This document shows, in pieces, positions 14,445 to 21,758 of a stretch of 35,487 bases of DNA (positions are counted from its first letter, which is position 1; the number at the start of each line of letters is the position of its first letter). The translations under genes and the position numbers were made by a program. The notes below the pieces were generated by a model. That model was not told where the DNA came from. It saw only the letters and a program-made list of their open reading frames with translations, and did not search any database. This stretch comes from Methanocella_A sp964548585 (GTDB lineage Archaea > Halobacteriota > Methanocellia > Methanocellales > Methanocellaceae): the NCBI GenBank assembly GCA_964548585.1, contig CAZJRS010000032.1:1-35487 (forward strand), written 5' to 3'.

Positions 14445-15674
14445 TTAGTCACCTCTGCATGCGACCTCGATACAGTCCTCGGTCGACCCGAGTACTGCAT
14501 CCACGCCGCACATGGCTGGCGTGTATTTCAGGGCTTTACCTGAGTTCACCATCATGCATTTGAACTGGTTGGCCGCCGGGGAAACCACCATACATGTATC
14601 GTATAGAACCTTAACGCCAAGGCTGCGCAGCTGCTGTACCAGTTCCGGGTACTTCTGTCCGAGCGCACGGCTGGTGCATACCCACAGTTCTTTTTTAACC
14701 GTCCGGCCATGGAGCAGGTTCAGTATCTCACCTAGCTCTTCCCGGGATGCGTGCGGGCAGCCAAGGGCGATAAGGTCTGGGGTGGCTTTTTGCCTGGCCA
14801 GCTCCCGGATCTGTCCTATGTCAACCTCTATCCTTTCACGGGGGAGGAAAAACCGCTCCGGCACCTGCCAGTCGTCCTCATTGCTGAGTTCCTGACGTGC
14901 GGTATCCATCTTATCGGGGGACAGTACATACTGCTCCGGAGTGACGTGAAGCACGTGGAACAGGGCGACCGCACCGGAAGCAGCCAGCGCTGCGCCAAGG
15001 TGCTTTAGCTCATCCTCGGTGGGCGTTGTTTTCAACTGAAAAATGGGAATGCCGTCGCCGATCTTAGCACCGGCCACATAGCCCAGCGCACCGTATTCGG
15101 CGCCCCGCAGAGGCTCTTTAACCTTAACGGTAACAGTGGGATAGCGATTCACTGAGCGGTGAAGGCCGTAACAGGGAGTCTTCCCGATCAGCGCCGCCGC
15201 CAGCGCAGACGGACCGCCTTCCCGGTTCGTCCTGGCGCCCAGGACTGAATTTGCGTAGCAAACAGCAGAGGACTCGGACCATGCGAGGTGATCGCCGAAC
15301 GCCGGCTTGCTCAGGTAATATGGGGTACAGGTACATTCCGGCTGGATGCCCAGTTTTTCATAGGCCCGTATGATCTCTTCCTGTTTTTTCGCGAAGTGCG
15401 CGTCGATCCCCATCTGGACGTAGGCTTCCCGGTCCATCCCCATCGGGTTGAGTACCGCAGGCACTTTGACCTTGCCGTCCAGGTCCTGGATCCACTCCAG
15501 CCCTGCATCCCCGATCGTCTTATACGAGACACCAGCGACCTGCACACTCTTGACAGGTATAAGCTTTTTCGCGTCGTAGATATCCCCCAGCGCTACGAGG
15601 ATCTCCATCATTTTCTGCAGCGTCGGGCCCTGCTCGCCATTGTAAATGCCTTCTTCTTCTCTGGTCAGGTACAT
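14445..15674 (-). CDS. Phosphomevalonate dehydratase large subunit (aconitase X, DUF521)
   Basis: A 409-residue catalytic subunit of the aconitase X family, recognisable from MYLTREEEGIYNGEQGPTL at the N-terminus, ALIGKTPCYGLH in the middle, and cysteines in IALGCPHASREEL and YDTCMVVSP that with a third one should bind a 4Fe-4S cluster. With the small subunit it makes the dehydratase of the archaeal mevalonate variant. The alternative member of the family, cis-3-hydroxyproline dehydratase, is less likely because archaeal split-subunit pairs of this kind serve isoprenoid synthesis. First gene of a three-gene operon with the small subunit and the M50 protease. Confidence 0.92.
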   Translation of the reverse strand: MYLTREEEGIYNGEQGPTLQKMMEILVALGDIYDAKKLIPVKSVQVAGVSYKTIGDAGLEWIQDLDGKVKVPAVLNPMGMDREAYVQMGIDAHFAKKQEEIIRAYEKLGIQPECTCTPYYLSKPAFGDHLAWSESSAVCYANSVLGARTNREGGPSALAAALIGKTPCYGLHRSVNRYPTVTVKVKEPLRGAEYGALGYVAGAKIGDGIPIFQLKTTPTEDELKHLGAALAASGAVALFHVLHVTPEQYVLSPDKMDTARQELSNEDDWQVPERFFLPRERIEVDIGQIRELARQKATPDLIALGCPHASREELGEILNLLHGRTVKKELWVCTSRALGQKYPELVQQLRSLGVKVLYDTCMVVSPAANQFKCMMVNSGKALKYTPAMCGVDAVLGSTEDCIEVACRGD

Positions 15675-15832
15675 GATATTCTCTTCCCGGGATGTGATCT
15701 AGTATAGTAAAAACGATCGTTCTGGTTGTCGCTTAAAATCACGCCAGCGTATAAATAAACTTTTTGTTGTCGGGAAAGATCACCGGATGAAATCAAAAAG
15801 GTACTTACCAGCGCAATGCATTATAAACATCC

Positions 15833-16393
15833 ATGGGCCTGTCAGATATTTTCCGAAGCCTGAGGACGATAATATCCCTGCTGGTGATTTTTATCATCAT
15901 AGTAGCCATAGTCACCCAGTTCGACCTCATGAGCTATACGGCCTCCGGACACCAAACCCTGACTCCCGATGGCAACGTGACAGGAAAAGCGCTGATCGTA
16001 TATGATCCGGGCATCATGGGCATGGGCACCCGCAGCGCCCACTGGATGGGCGACGACCTCCGCACCAGGGGGTACTCGGTAAATATATCCGGCATCAGAA
16101 GCCCGGGTATCGAAAATGCGACGGAAAATGAGATGGTAATAGTGATTGGGCCGACGTACTTCGGTGGCCCGACCGGGCCGATCACGTCATACCTGAATAG
16201 TATCCAGCTTAAGCCAGATGCCATTGTAGGAATCTATGCGGTCAGTGGTATACAGGGAGATGATGCGGGCATGCAGATGCGAACCGTGCTTGAGAATCGC
16301 TCGGTGGCAGTAAAATCGAGCGGCAGTGTCGGAGCGTGGGACAAGGATGCTGAAGAGAAAAGCTATTCGTTTATTTTCAGCCTTCTGCGGTGA
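15833..16393 (+). CDS. Membrane-anchored flavodoxin-like protein
   Basis: The 186-residue product has one strong N-terminal transmembrane helix (about residues 10-30) and a flavodoxin-like domain after a polar linker. KALIVYDPGIMGMGTRSAHWMG would be the first strand and phosphate loop, IVIGPTYFGGPTG the second loop, and IVGIYAVSGI the third strand. The canonical T-x-T-G-x-T loop is altered to PGIMGMGTRS, so FMN binding is uncertain. The topology (helix first, short basic start) suggests the domain faces outward, unusual for a flavodoxin. Divergent from the aconitase X operon. The TATA-like TATAAATAAAC near 15750 fits a promoter. Confidence 0.66.
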   Translation: MGLSDIFRSLRTIISLLVIFIIIVAIVTQFDLMSYTASGHQTLTPDGNVTGKALIVYDPGIMGMGTRSAHWMGDDLRTRGYSVNISGIRSPGIENATENEMVIVIGPTYFGGPTGPITSYLNSIQLKPDAIVGIYAVSGIQGDDAGMQMRTVLENRSVAVKSSGSVGAWDKDAEEKSYSFIFSLLR

Positions 16394-16396
16394 GAA

Positions 16397-16484
16397 CTAA
16401 GGTTAGATCGATCGGGGAGTTACGGAACGAAGTTCCAGCGTTCTGGCTGAGATTTTGTTTCCCCACTACCCATTCCGATCTTAG
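16397..16484. other. Palindromic stretch between flavodoxin-like gene and thermosome
   Basis: CTAAG (16397-16401) and GATCGG (16410-16415) are mirrored by CCGATC (16475-16480) and CTTAG (16480-16484), and GGAAC-GAA-GTTCC (16424-16436) makes an internal hairpin. The set could be an extended 3'-end hairpin of the upstream gene or a regulatory dyad upstream of the chaperonin promoter. No gene is seen here. Confidence 0.4.
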
Positions 16485-16512
16485 GCATCTAAAGTAACCG
16501 ATCTTAAAGTAA

Positions 16513-16522
16513 AATATATATA
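16513..16522 (+). promoter_or_regulatory. TATA box of the thermosome gene
   Basis: AATATATATA is followed about 50 nt later by the strong ribosome site AGGAGG (16561-16566) and ATG 16577. The predicted start is near 16543. Confidence 0.6.
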
Positions 16523-16576
16523 GAACCACATTCACATAAAACCAGCAATCTTATTTACACAGGAGGATTATTTTAC

Positions 16577-18184
16577 ATGGCACAACAAGCAGGACAATCC
16601 TACGTCATGCGCGAAGGAAGCCAGGTTACCAGGGGCTTTGAAGCGCAGACTTACAACATCATGGCAGCCATGGCAGTTGCCGGCGCGGTCATTTCGACTC
16701 TCGGGCCGAGGGGCATGGACAAGATGCTGGTTGACGGGACGGGAGACATCACCGTGTCTAACGACGGTGCCACGATTCTGAGAAGGATGGACATCGAGCA
16801 CCCCGCGGCTAAGATCATCGTGGAAGTAGCCAAGACCCAGGACTCGGAAGTGGGCGATGGTACGACCACAGCAGTAGTGCTGGCAGGCGAGCTGCTTCGC
16901 CAGGCGGGCATGCTCAGCGAGAAGAGCGTACACCAGTCATCTATTATAAAGGGCTACCTGATGGCAGTGGAGAAATCGCTGGAGATCGTCAGGGGAATGG
17001 CAGTCGATATAACAGACAAGGACACCGCCATGCTCAAGAAGATCGCCGGCACTGCCATGACAGGTAAAGACACCGAGAATGCCAAGGAATTCTTAAGTGA
17101 CCTCGTAGTAAAGATGGTCGCCGCCACCATGGAAAAGGATTCCAGTGGCAAGTACTACGTCGAACGGGAGAACCTCATACTGGAGAAGAAAACCGGCCAC
17201 GACGTATCCGAATCAGAGATCATCCAGGGCGTGCTCATCGACAAGGGTAAAGTAAACTTCCAGATGCCAAGCCGCCTGGAGAAAGTCAAGGTTCTGGCCA
17301 TGGAGATCGGTATCGAGGCGAAAGACACTCAGTTCGACGCCGAGTTCAAGATCAGAAAGCCCGGTCAGTTCAAGCAGTTCTCCGACATGGAGGACCAGCA
17401 GATCAAGGCTCAGGTCGACAAGATCGCCAAGCTAGGTGTCAAAGCAGTCTTCACCACCAAGGCAATCGACGACCTTGCCCAGCATTACATGGCTAAGGCA
17501 GGCATCATCGGGCTGAGGAGACTCAAGACCTCGGATGTCAAGCGTGTCGCCAAGGCAACCGGCGGCAGCCTGATCACCAATCTTGACGGCATCACCGAGA
17601 AGGACATAGGCATCGCAGGGCTCATTGAGGAAGTCAAGATCGGCAAAGATGAAATGGTTCTGGTTAGTAAGAACAAGAACAATAAGATCGTCTCAGTCAT
17701 CCTCAGAGGCGCAACCAGCCATATCCTGGACGAGTACGAGCGTGGCATCGACGATGCACTTCACGCAGTACAGAACTCGATCAAGGATGGCAAGATTGTA
17801 GCTGGCGGCGCAGCGGTCGAAACAGAACTAAGCCTCCGCCTGCGGCAGTACGCATCGACGGTCAAGGGTAGGGAACAGATGGCCATAGAAGCGTTCGCCA
17901 ACGCAATGGAAGTCATCCCGAAGGCACTGGCATCCAACGCCGGCCTGAGCCCCCTCGACATGATGATCGCGCTGAAGACCAGACATGGCAACAAAGACGG
18001 CAAGAACTTCGGCCTGGACGTGTACCAGGGCAAGCCCGTAGACATGCTCAAGGCAGGCGTGGTCGAGCCGTTGAGGCTCAAGACTCAGGCAATCCAGAGC
18101 GCCTCAGAAGCTGCAACCATGGTCCTCCGGATCGACGACATCCTGGCTGCTTCGCAGGTACACAACCCTGCTGGCGGCATGTAA
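16577..18184 (+). CDS. Thermosome subunit (group II chaperonin)
   Basis: A 535-residue ATP-driven folding chamber subunit. STLGPRGMDKMLVD (about residues 40-53), the ATPase loop GDGTTT (93-98) and the glycine-rich GGAAVETELSLRLR segment in the C-terminal equatorial domain are all present; the tail ends NPAGGM. The N-terminal helix reads RGFEAQTYNIMAAMAVAGAV, where most thermosomes have R/K-G-x-EAQRNNI, so it looks like a diverged paralogue, in line with the several thermosome subunits of class II methanogens. The AGGAGG ribosome site 11 nt upstream suggests high expression. A clear terminator follows. It is monocistronic. Confidence 0.95.
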   Translation: MAQQAGQSYVMREGSQVTRGFEAQTYNIMAAMAVAGAVISTLGPRGMDKMLVDGTGDITVSNDGATILRRMDIEHPAAKIIVEVAKTQDSEVGDGTTTAVVLAGELLRQAGMLSEKSVHQSSIIKGYLMAVEKSLEIVRGMAVDITDKDTAMLKKIAGTAMTGKDTENAKEFLSDLVVKMVAATMEKDSSGKYYVERENLILEKKTGHDVSESEIIQGVLIDKGKVNFQMPSRLEKVKVLAMEIGIEAKDTQFDAEFKIRKPGQFKQFSDMEDQQIKAQVDKIAKLGVKAVFTTKAIDDLAQHYMAKAGIIGLRRLKTSDVKRVAKATGGSLITNLDGITEKDIGIAGLIEEVKIGKDEMVLVSKNKNNKIVSVILRGATSHILDEYERGIDDALHAVQNSIKDGKIVAGGAAVETELSLRLRQYASTVKGREQMAIEAFANAMEVIPKALASNAGLSPLDMMIALKTRHGNKDGKNFGLDVYQGKPVDMLKAGVVEPLRLKTQAIQSASEAATMVLRIDDILAASQVHNPAGGM

Positions 18185-18236
18185 AGCCGGTGGCTTTTAA
18201 AAGATTGGGGGCTACGGCCCCCACAGCTTATTTTTT
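18183..18236 (+). terminator. Double hairpin and T-run after the thermosome gene
   Basis: A small AAAGCC-GGT-GGCTTT hairpin (18183-18197) is followed by TGGGGGC-TACG-GCCCCCA (18206-18223) and then TTATTTTTT (18228-18236), a good intrinsic-type terminator. Confidence 0.75.
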
Positions 18237-18333
18237 AGTTAGGATTATTTAAAATGCAGAGCCGTAGGGATCTGATTTTCAAAGTAAAAATGTTAAGAAA
18301 AGATACTCAAAGGGCTATGCAAGCCCTTCATAT

Positions 18334-18834
18334 TTATTGCACATCTAAAGTATAGTCCACAAACTGAGTTGTGGTCCTGTTACCATCCGCAAACTCAACA
18401 GTGACGTAACTGTTGTTATAGATGATCTTGTTGACCTTTGGGCTCGCAGGGTCGATATACACCGTATGATCGATGTTTAGCGTCTTGTTGGACATGATAA
18501 ACTCCTGGTAGCGCTTATTCTGATCTTCCAGCAAAGTTATCCGATCGTTACTCTGGTTTTTCAGGCTGTCGATCAGGTTCTGCTGGCTGGCGTAATTCGT
18601 CGTATTTAGCAGGACCAGCTCGTTATTGCTCTTCTTCAGTGTCTCGTTCTGGACTACCAGCGCTGCGATGACTATGACACAAACGATGCATACGCCGATC
18701 AGGATGATGATCAACTTAGAAACCACGTCGTTATAGCGGCGGATCTTTTCATCTCTCCGGCGCTCCTGGCTTTCTTTCAGCTTTCTCAGCCAGTTGTGCA
18801 TGTGCTCTGAGCCCGGGTTAGAACTACTGTCCAT
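18334..18834 (-). CDS. Single-pass membrane protein with coiled coil (166 aa)
   Basis: I recognise no family. A charged Arg/Lys-rich cytoplasmic start (about residues 14-40) leads into one transmembrane helix (about 45-67, LIIILIGVCIVCVIVIAAL). A coiled coil follows (NETLKKSNNELVLLN to LLEDQNKRYQEF), then a small beta-like tail with VNKIIYNNSYVTVEFADGN. The layout is that of a bitopic protein with an outer domain. It converges on the thermosome terminator. ATG 18834 is taken; a Met at residue 12 (about 18801) is a possible later start. Confidence 0.72.
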   Translation of the reverse strand: MDSSSNPGSEHMHNWLRKLKESQERRRDEKIRRYNDVVSKLIIILIGVCIVCVIVIAALVVQNETLKKSNNELVLLNTTNYASQQNLIDSLKNQSNDRITLLEDQNKRYQEFIMSNKTLNIDHTVYIDPASPKVNKIIYNNSYVTVEFADGNRTTTQFVDYTLDVQ

Positions 18835-19194
18835 GGGAACCTACCGATAATTACTGTACGCTTATGGCGTATATATTTTCTCGAAGACGGGCGGGCTTGA
18901 AACTCGATGAGCATTGTCGAACACAAGATATCGACATATGTTACATACAATAGCTATCGAATGAATAGTTAGCACAAAACCAGAGAGTATTTGAGGATAA
19001 AGATTGACTAGTTTATCAGATGGAGACACATCGGGAAAGCCCTGATTATCAAAGAAATTTCGAAACAGAACCTAATAAGGGCATGTTTATTAATCCATCG
19101 AACCTGATCCTCCTTCTTAGCAAGGACCTTAAAATCGTTAAGGTATATGCCGATCCCGAAATAGTTATCAGGGTTCAGGCACATATACTATAAT
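18835..19194. other. Gene-free intergenic region upstream of the CBS gene
   Basis: About 360 nt between divergent genes without a convincing frame. It includes a TATA-like TATATATTTTC near 18869 (minus-strand gene promoter) and ACATATACTATAATT (19181-19195) for the CBS gene. The rest shows nothing I can name. Confidence 0.5.
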
Positions 19195-19218
19195 TTGAGG
19201 CCATTAATAAGGCCTCAA
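19195..19218 (+). promoter_or_regulatory. Perfect dyad in the CBS-gene leader
   Basis: TTGAGGCC (19195-19202) and GGCCTCAA (19211-19218) flank an AT-only 8-nt centre. The dyad starts right after the TATA element and covers the predicted transcription start, immediately before the AAGGGG ribosome site and ATG 19230. It could be an operator, or an RNA hairpin gating the ribosome site. Confidence 0.6.
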
Positions 19219-19229
19219 GGGGTAATATT

Positions 19230-20384
19230 ATGAACGTTTCAGAAATTACTACAGATCGTTTTGAGAGCGTCGACATCAAGGCAACATTGCAAGAAGTGCT
19301 GCCCCTGTTCAGGAAGCCACACAAGCCTGCAGTGCTTGTATTCAATGGAAAAGAGTACACGGGTATGTTGACTGAGAAATCTATCGTCAGCTCCATCAGG
19401 AACCTCAAGACAGGCATCAACGGGATGGTCCGCAAGACCCCAAAGATTACCCCGACAACTACCATTTATGAAGCTGCCAGGCTCATGGTCGAGAATCAAC
19501 TGCGACAGCTGCCGGTCTTTGACAAGACAAAAGTGATCGGCGTGGTCACCACAGAGAGCCTGATCCAGAAGGCTGCGGCAACAGAGTTCGGCAACAAGGC
19601 CGTCTCGACAATAATGAGCGAAAATATCATCGCGCTCGATGCGGACGAACACGTTGGTAAGCTGATCAACGTACTCAGGGAAGAAGGTATCTCCAGAGTA
19701 CCCGTGATGTCCATGGGCAAGATGGTCGGTATCGTGACAATGCATGACCTGCTCCAGCTGATCGTCCCCAACAAAGCAGAGCACGGCACTGGAAATGCCG
19801 GCACGAATCAGAGCCCGCTGCGGGACATCAAGCTTAAAGAGATCATGACAGACAGTGTAGTGACTGTTACTCCCGATGCGACTGTCAGTAGTGCAGTAGA
19901 GCTGATGATCAAGAGGGATATCCAGGGTCTGGTCGTGTACGCAGACAAGAAAGTCAAGGGCATAATGACAACCACGGACGTGTTGCAAGCCATGGCTGCC
20001 TTGCTAAAGAGCGAGATGGACACGAGCTCAAAATTTACCATTCAGCTGAGCCATGCCAATCTGGTTGATTACGACGGCCAGTATGTAGCGACCTCGATCC
20101 AGAACTTCCTCCAGAAGTTTGAGAAGTTCCTCGTGGGAGGCTATGTCAATATATACTTCAAACAGCACAAGGAAACCTTCCGTGGCACACCGCTGATATT
20201 GTGCAGGGTCCGGCTCAAGACCGACCACCACTTCTACAGTGCCAGAGGCGAAGGCTGGGGCGCAGACGGAGCGTTCCACATCGCGATGAGCACCCTGGAG
20301 CGCCAGGTGCTCAACGACAAAGAAATCAGAGAAGACAAACGGTACGAAGGCTCGAGCATCGTAGAGAAACTTGATATTCTCTAA
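19230..20384 (+). CDS. Four-CBS-domain protein with HPF/YfiA-like C-terminal domain
   Basis: The 384-residue protein has four CBS modules (about residues 1-60, 65-118, 120-180 and 200-258), two Bateman pairs that normally sense adenine nucleotides. Module two has LRQLPVFDKTKVIGVVTTESL and module three ISRVPVMSMGKMVGIVTMHDLL. The last 115 residues differ: a beta-alpha-beta-beta-beta-alpha pattern (FTIQLSHANLVDYDG, VNIYFKQHKETFRGTP, ILCRVRLKTDHHFYSARGEG, AFHIAMSTLERQV) resembles the ribosome-hibernation promoting factor fold. I infer an energy-sensing ribosome-binding protein; the HPF reading is by pattern only. The leader carries a perfect dyad. The nuclease-like gene follows 17 nt later. Confidence 0.83.
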   Translation: MNVSEITTDRFESVDIKATLQEVLPLFRKPHKPAVLVFNGKEYTGMLTEKSIVSSIRNLKTGINGMVRKTPKITPTTTIYEAARLMVENQLRQLPVFDKTKVIGVVTTESLIQKAAATEFGNKAVSTIMSENIIALDADEHVGKLINVLREEGISRVPVMSMGKMVGIVTMHDLLQLIVPNKAEHGTGNAGTNQSPLRDIKLKEIMTDSVVTVTPDATVSSAVELMIKRDIQGLVVYADKKVKGIMTTTDVLQAMAALLKSEMDTSSKFTIQLSHANLVDYDGQYVATSIQNFLQKFEKFLVGGYVNIYFKQHKETFRGTPLILCRVRLKTDHHFYSARGEGWGADGAFHIAMSTLERQVLNDKEIREDKRYEGSSIVEKLDIL

Positions 20385-20401
20385 GGATGATCTGAAGCCA
20401 G

Positions 20402-20806
20402 ATGCGAGATCTCGAAGATGCGACCTGGCAGGAGTTCGAGGAATATATCCGAGACATCTTGAACCACCACGACTTTCAGGTACAGTTCCGCAAAGTCTTT
20501 AAAAAAGACGGGCGAGGACACCAGATCGACGTCGTAGGGATCCGAAAAGACCTGTGCCTGTGCATCGACGGCAAAAAATACGGCCGCGGCAGGTGCAGGT
20601 CCTCTTCTCTAAAGCGGGAAGCTTTAAAGCACTACAAACGATGCCTTGTCCACGAGGAAGCGTTCGGGCTTAAATCAATACCACTCATCGTCTCCTGGAT
20701 AGACGACAATATGGTCGTCGAAAACGGGTGCATCTTCGTGCCCGTGCACATGCTCAACGACTTTTTATTAAACTTAGATGCGGTGCTTGAAGAGCTGGCG
20801 TTTTGA
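20402..20806 (+). CDS. PD-(D/E)XK nuclease-like protein, Mrr-type (134 aa)
   Basis: The small protein has the restriction-endonuclease-like core: helix WQEFEEYIRDILNHHDF, then HQIDVVGIRKD and LCLCIDGKKYG, which give the Asp and the D-x-K catalytic motif of PD-(D/E)XK enzymes, with a following strand (PLIVSWIDDN). It resembles single-domain Mrr-like archaeal proteins that act on DNA ends or branched DNA. There is no methyltransferase nearby, so it is not a classical restriction system. ATG 20402 follows the CBS gene by 17 nt, so it is probably co-transcribed. Substrate unknown. Confidence 0.78.
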   Translation: MRDLEDATWQEFEEYIRDILNHHDFQVQFRKVFKKDGRGHQIDVVGIRKDLCLCIDGKKYGRGRCRSSSLKREALKHYKRCLVHEEAFGLKSIPLIVSWIDDNMVVENGCIFVPVHMLNDFLLNLDAVLEELAF

Positions 20807-20851
20807 AAACCAACCCATTTTGGCGTTTTTACCTGCCCTAAAAGTCGTTGA

Positions 20852-21670
20852 TCAATGCACGAGCATGGCCAGTATTTTGAACGGCTCGAGCCCGGTGGCA
20901 CGGATCATGTTGATGCTGGCCCCTTTTGGTAAGCCACGGAGGATGCCGAGGAAAATGCGTCGGGTGAGGACGTCGTCTGTCCCTGATTCGAGGAATATGA
21001 TGCCCGACTTCACACTTGTTTTTTGGATCCGGCTCATGGTCAGGGCGTAGATAGCCTCGCCCTCGGAGATGTGTGAAGCGGCAAAACTGCAGATGCCGCC
21101 TGCGGTGGCATCCTGGAATGCGGTTATCCCCAGTTCGCCGGAGTCGATCGCGTTAACGAGGAACGCCAGCGTGTGAGCGGTAAAGTTGAAGGAGATCTGG
21201 AGTGCTTGTTCTTCGTTGTCGTCTCCGCGCTTTTCCAGGACCCATGCGGCATCGATGATGGCTGCCCCTCCGAAGTGCCGGGACACGTCAGTCTCGGCCA
21301 GGACACTTCCGGGCTTATTGACGGCTATGGCATAAACATACGTGCCCCCTGCAGTAGCCAGTGTGGAGATCGTCTTCGCGTATTCCAGCGCCGAGTCCTC
21401 CGCCGGGTCGAAGACCACGAATAAAATCTCAAAAGCACCGATGTCGCCGACCCCATAGTTCTCGCCAGGCTTTGCCACGATCATCTGATCGGCGCCCGAC
21501 ATATCTAGCGAGCCCTGGTCTTCACCGATGGCAATTAACTTCGCCTTCGTCCGAGACTGCCGCAGCAGGTTCAGCAGGAAACAGCCTGACGGGCCGCATC
21601 CAACGATAGCCGTGTTTAGGGGTGATCCTTGTTTCATGGTAACCACGATGTGAGCTAGTTGCTTACCCAT
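20852..21670 (-). CDS. Rossmann-type protein, possibly divergent FtsZ/tubulin superfamily
   Basis: A 272-residue protein of uncertain family. It starts with a glycine-rich nucleotide-binding turn (TAIVGCGPSGCFLLNLLRQS), continues with FEILFVVFDPAEDSALEYAKTISTLATAGGTYVYAIAVNKPG, and ends with ITAFQDATAGGICSFAASHISEGEAIYALTMSRI. The order of a G-rich loop, a strand-helix-strand with a VNKPG turn, and a later G-rich helix followed by an alternating beta domain recalls FtsZ-like proteins, but the FtsZ signature GGGTGTG is missing, so the call is only suggestive; a plain dinucleotide-binding protein remains possible. ATG 21670 is used; a later ATG at 21637 (MKQGSPLNTAIVG) is also plausible. Confidence 0.6.
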   Translation of the reverse strand: MGKQLAHIVVTMKQGSPLNTAIVGCGPSGCFLLNLLRQSRTKAKLIAIGEDQGSLDMSGADQMIVAKPGENYGVGDIGAFEILFVVFDPAEDSALEYAKTISTLATAGGTYVYAIAVNKPGSVLAETDVSRHFGGAAIIDAAWVLEKRGDDNEEQALQISFNFTAHTLAFLVNAIDSGELGITAFQDATAGGICSFAASHISEGEAIYALTMSRIQKTSVKSGIIFLESGTDDVLTRRIFLGILRGLPKGASINMIRATGLEPFKILAMLVH

Positions 21671-21726
21671 TGCCTTTTGGAGGGATATACATGTCGACCG
21701 ATACAGAACTATGATGCCTGATTACG

Positions 21727-21740
21727 CTTTTATATAAATT
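21727..21740 (+). promoter_or_regulatory. TATA box of a leaderless double-SIS transcript
   Basis: CTTTTATATAAATT is centred about 25 nt upstream of ATG 21759, and no ribosome site lies between, so the mRNA is probably leaderless. Confidence 0.6.
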
Positions 21741-21758
21741 AATACATACTGTTATTTG

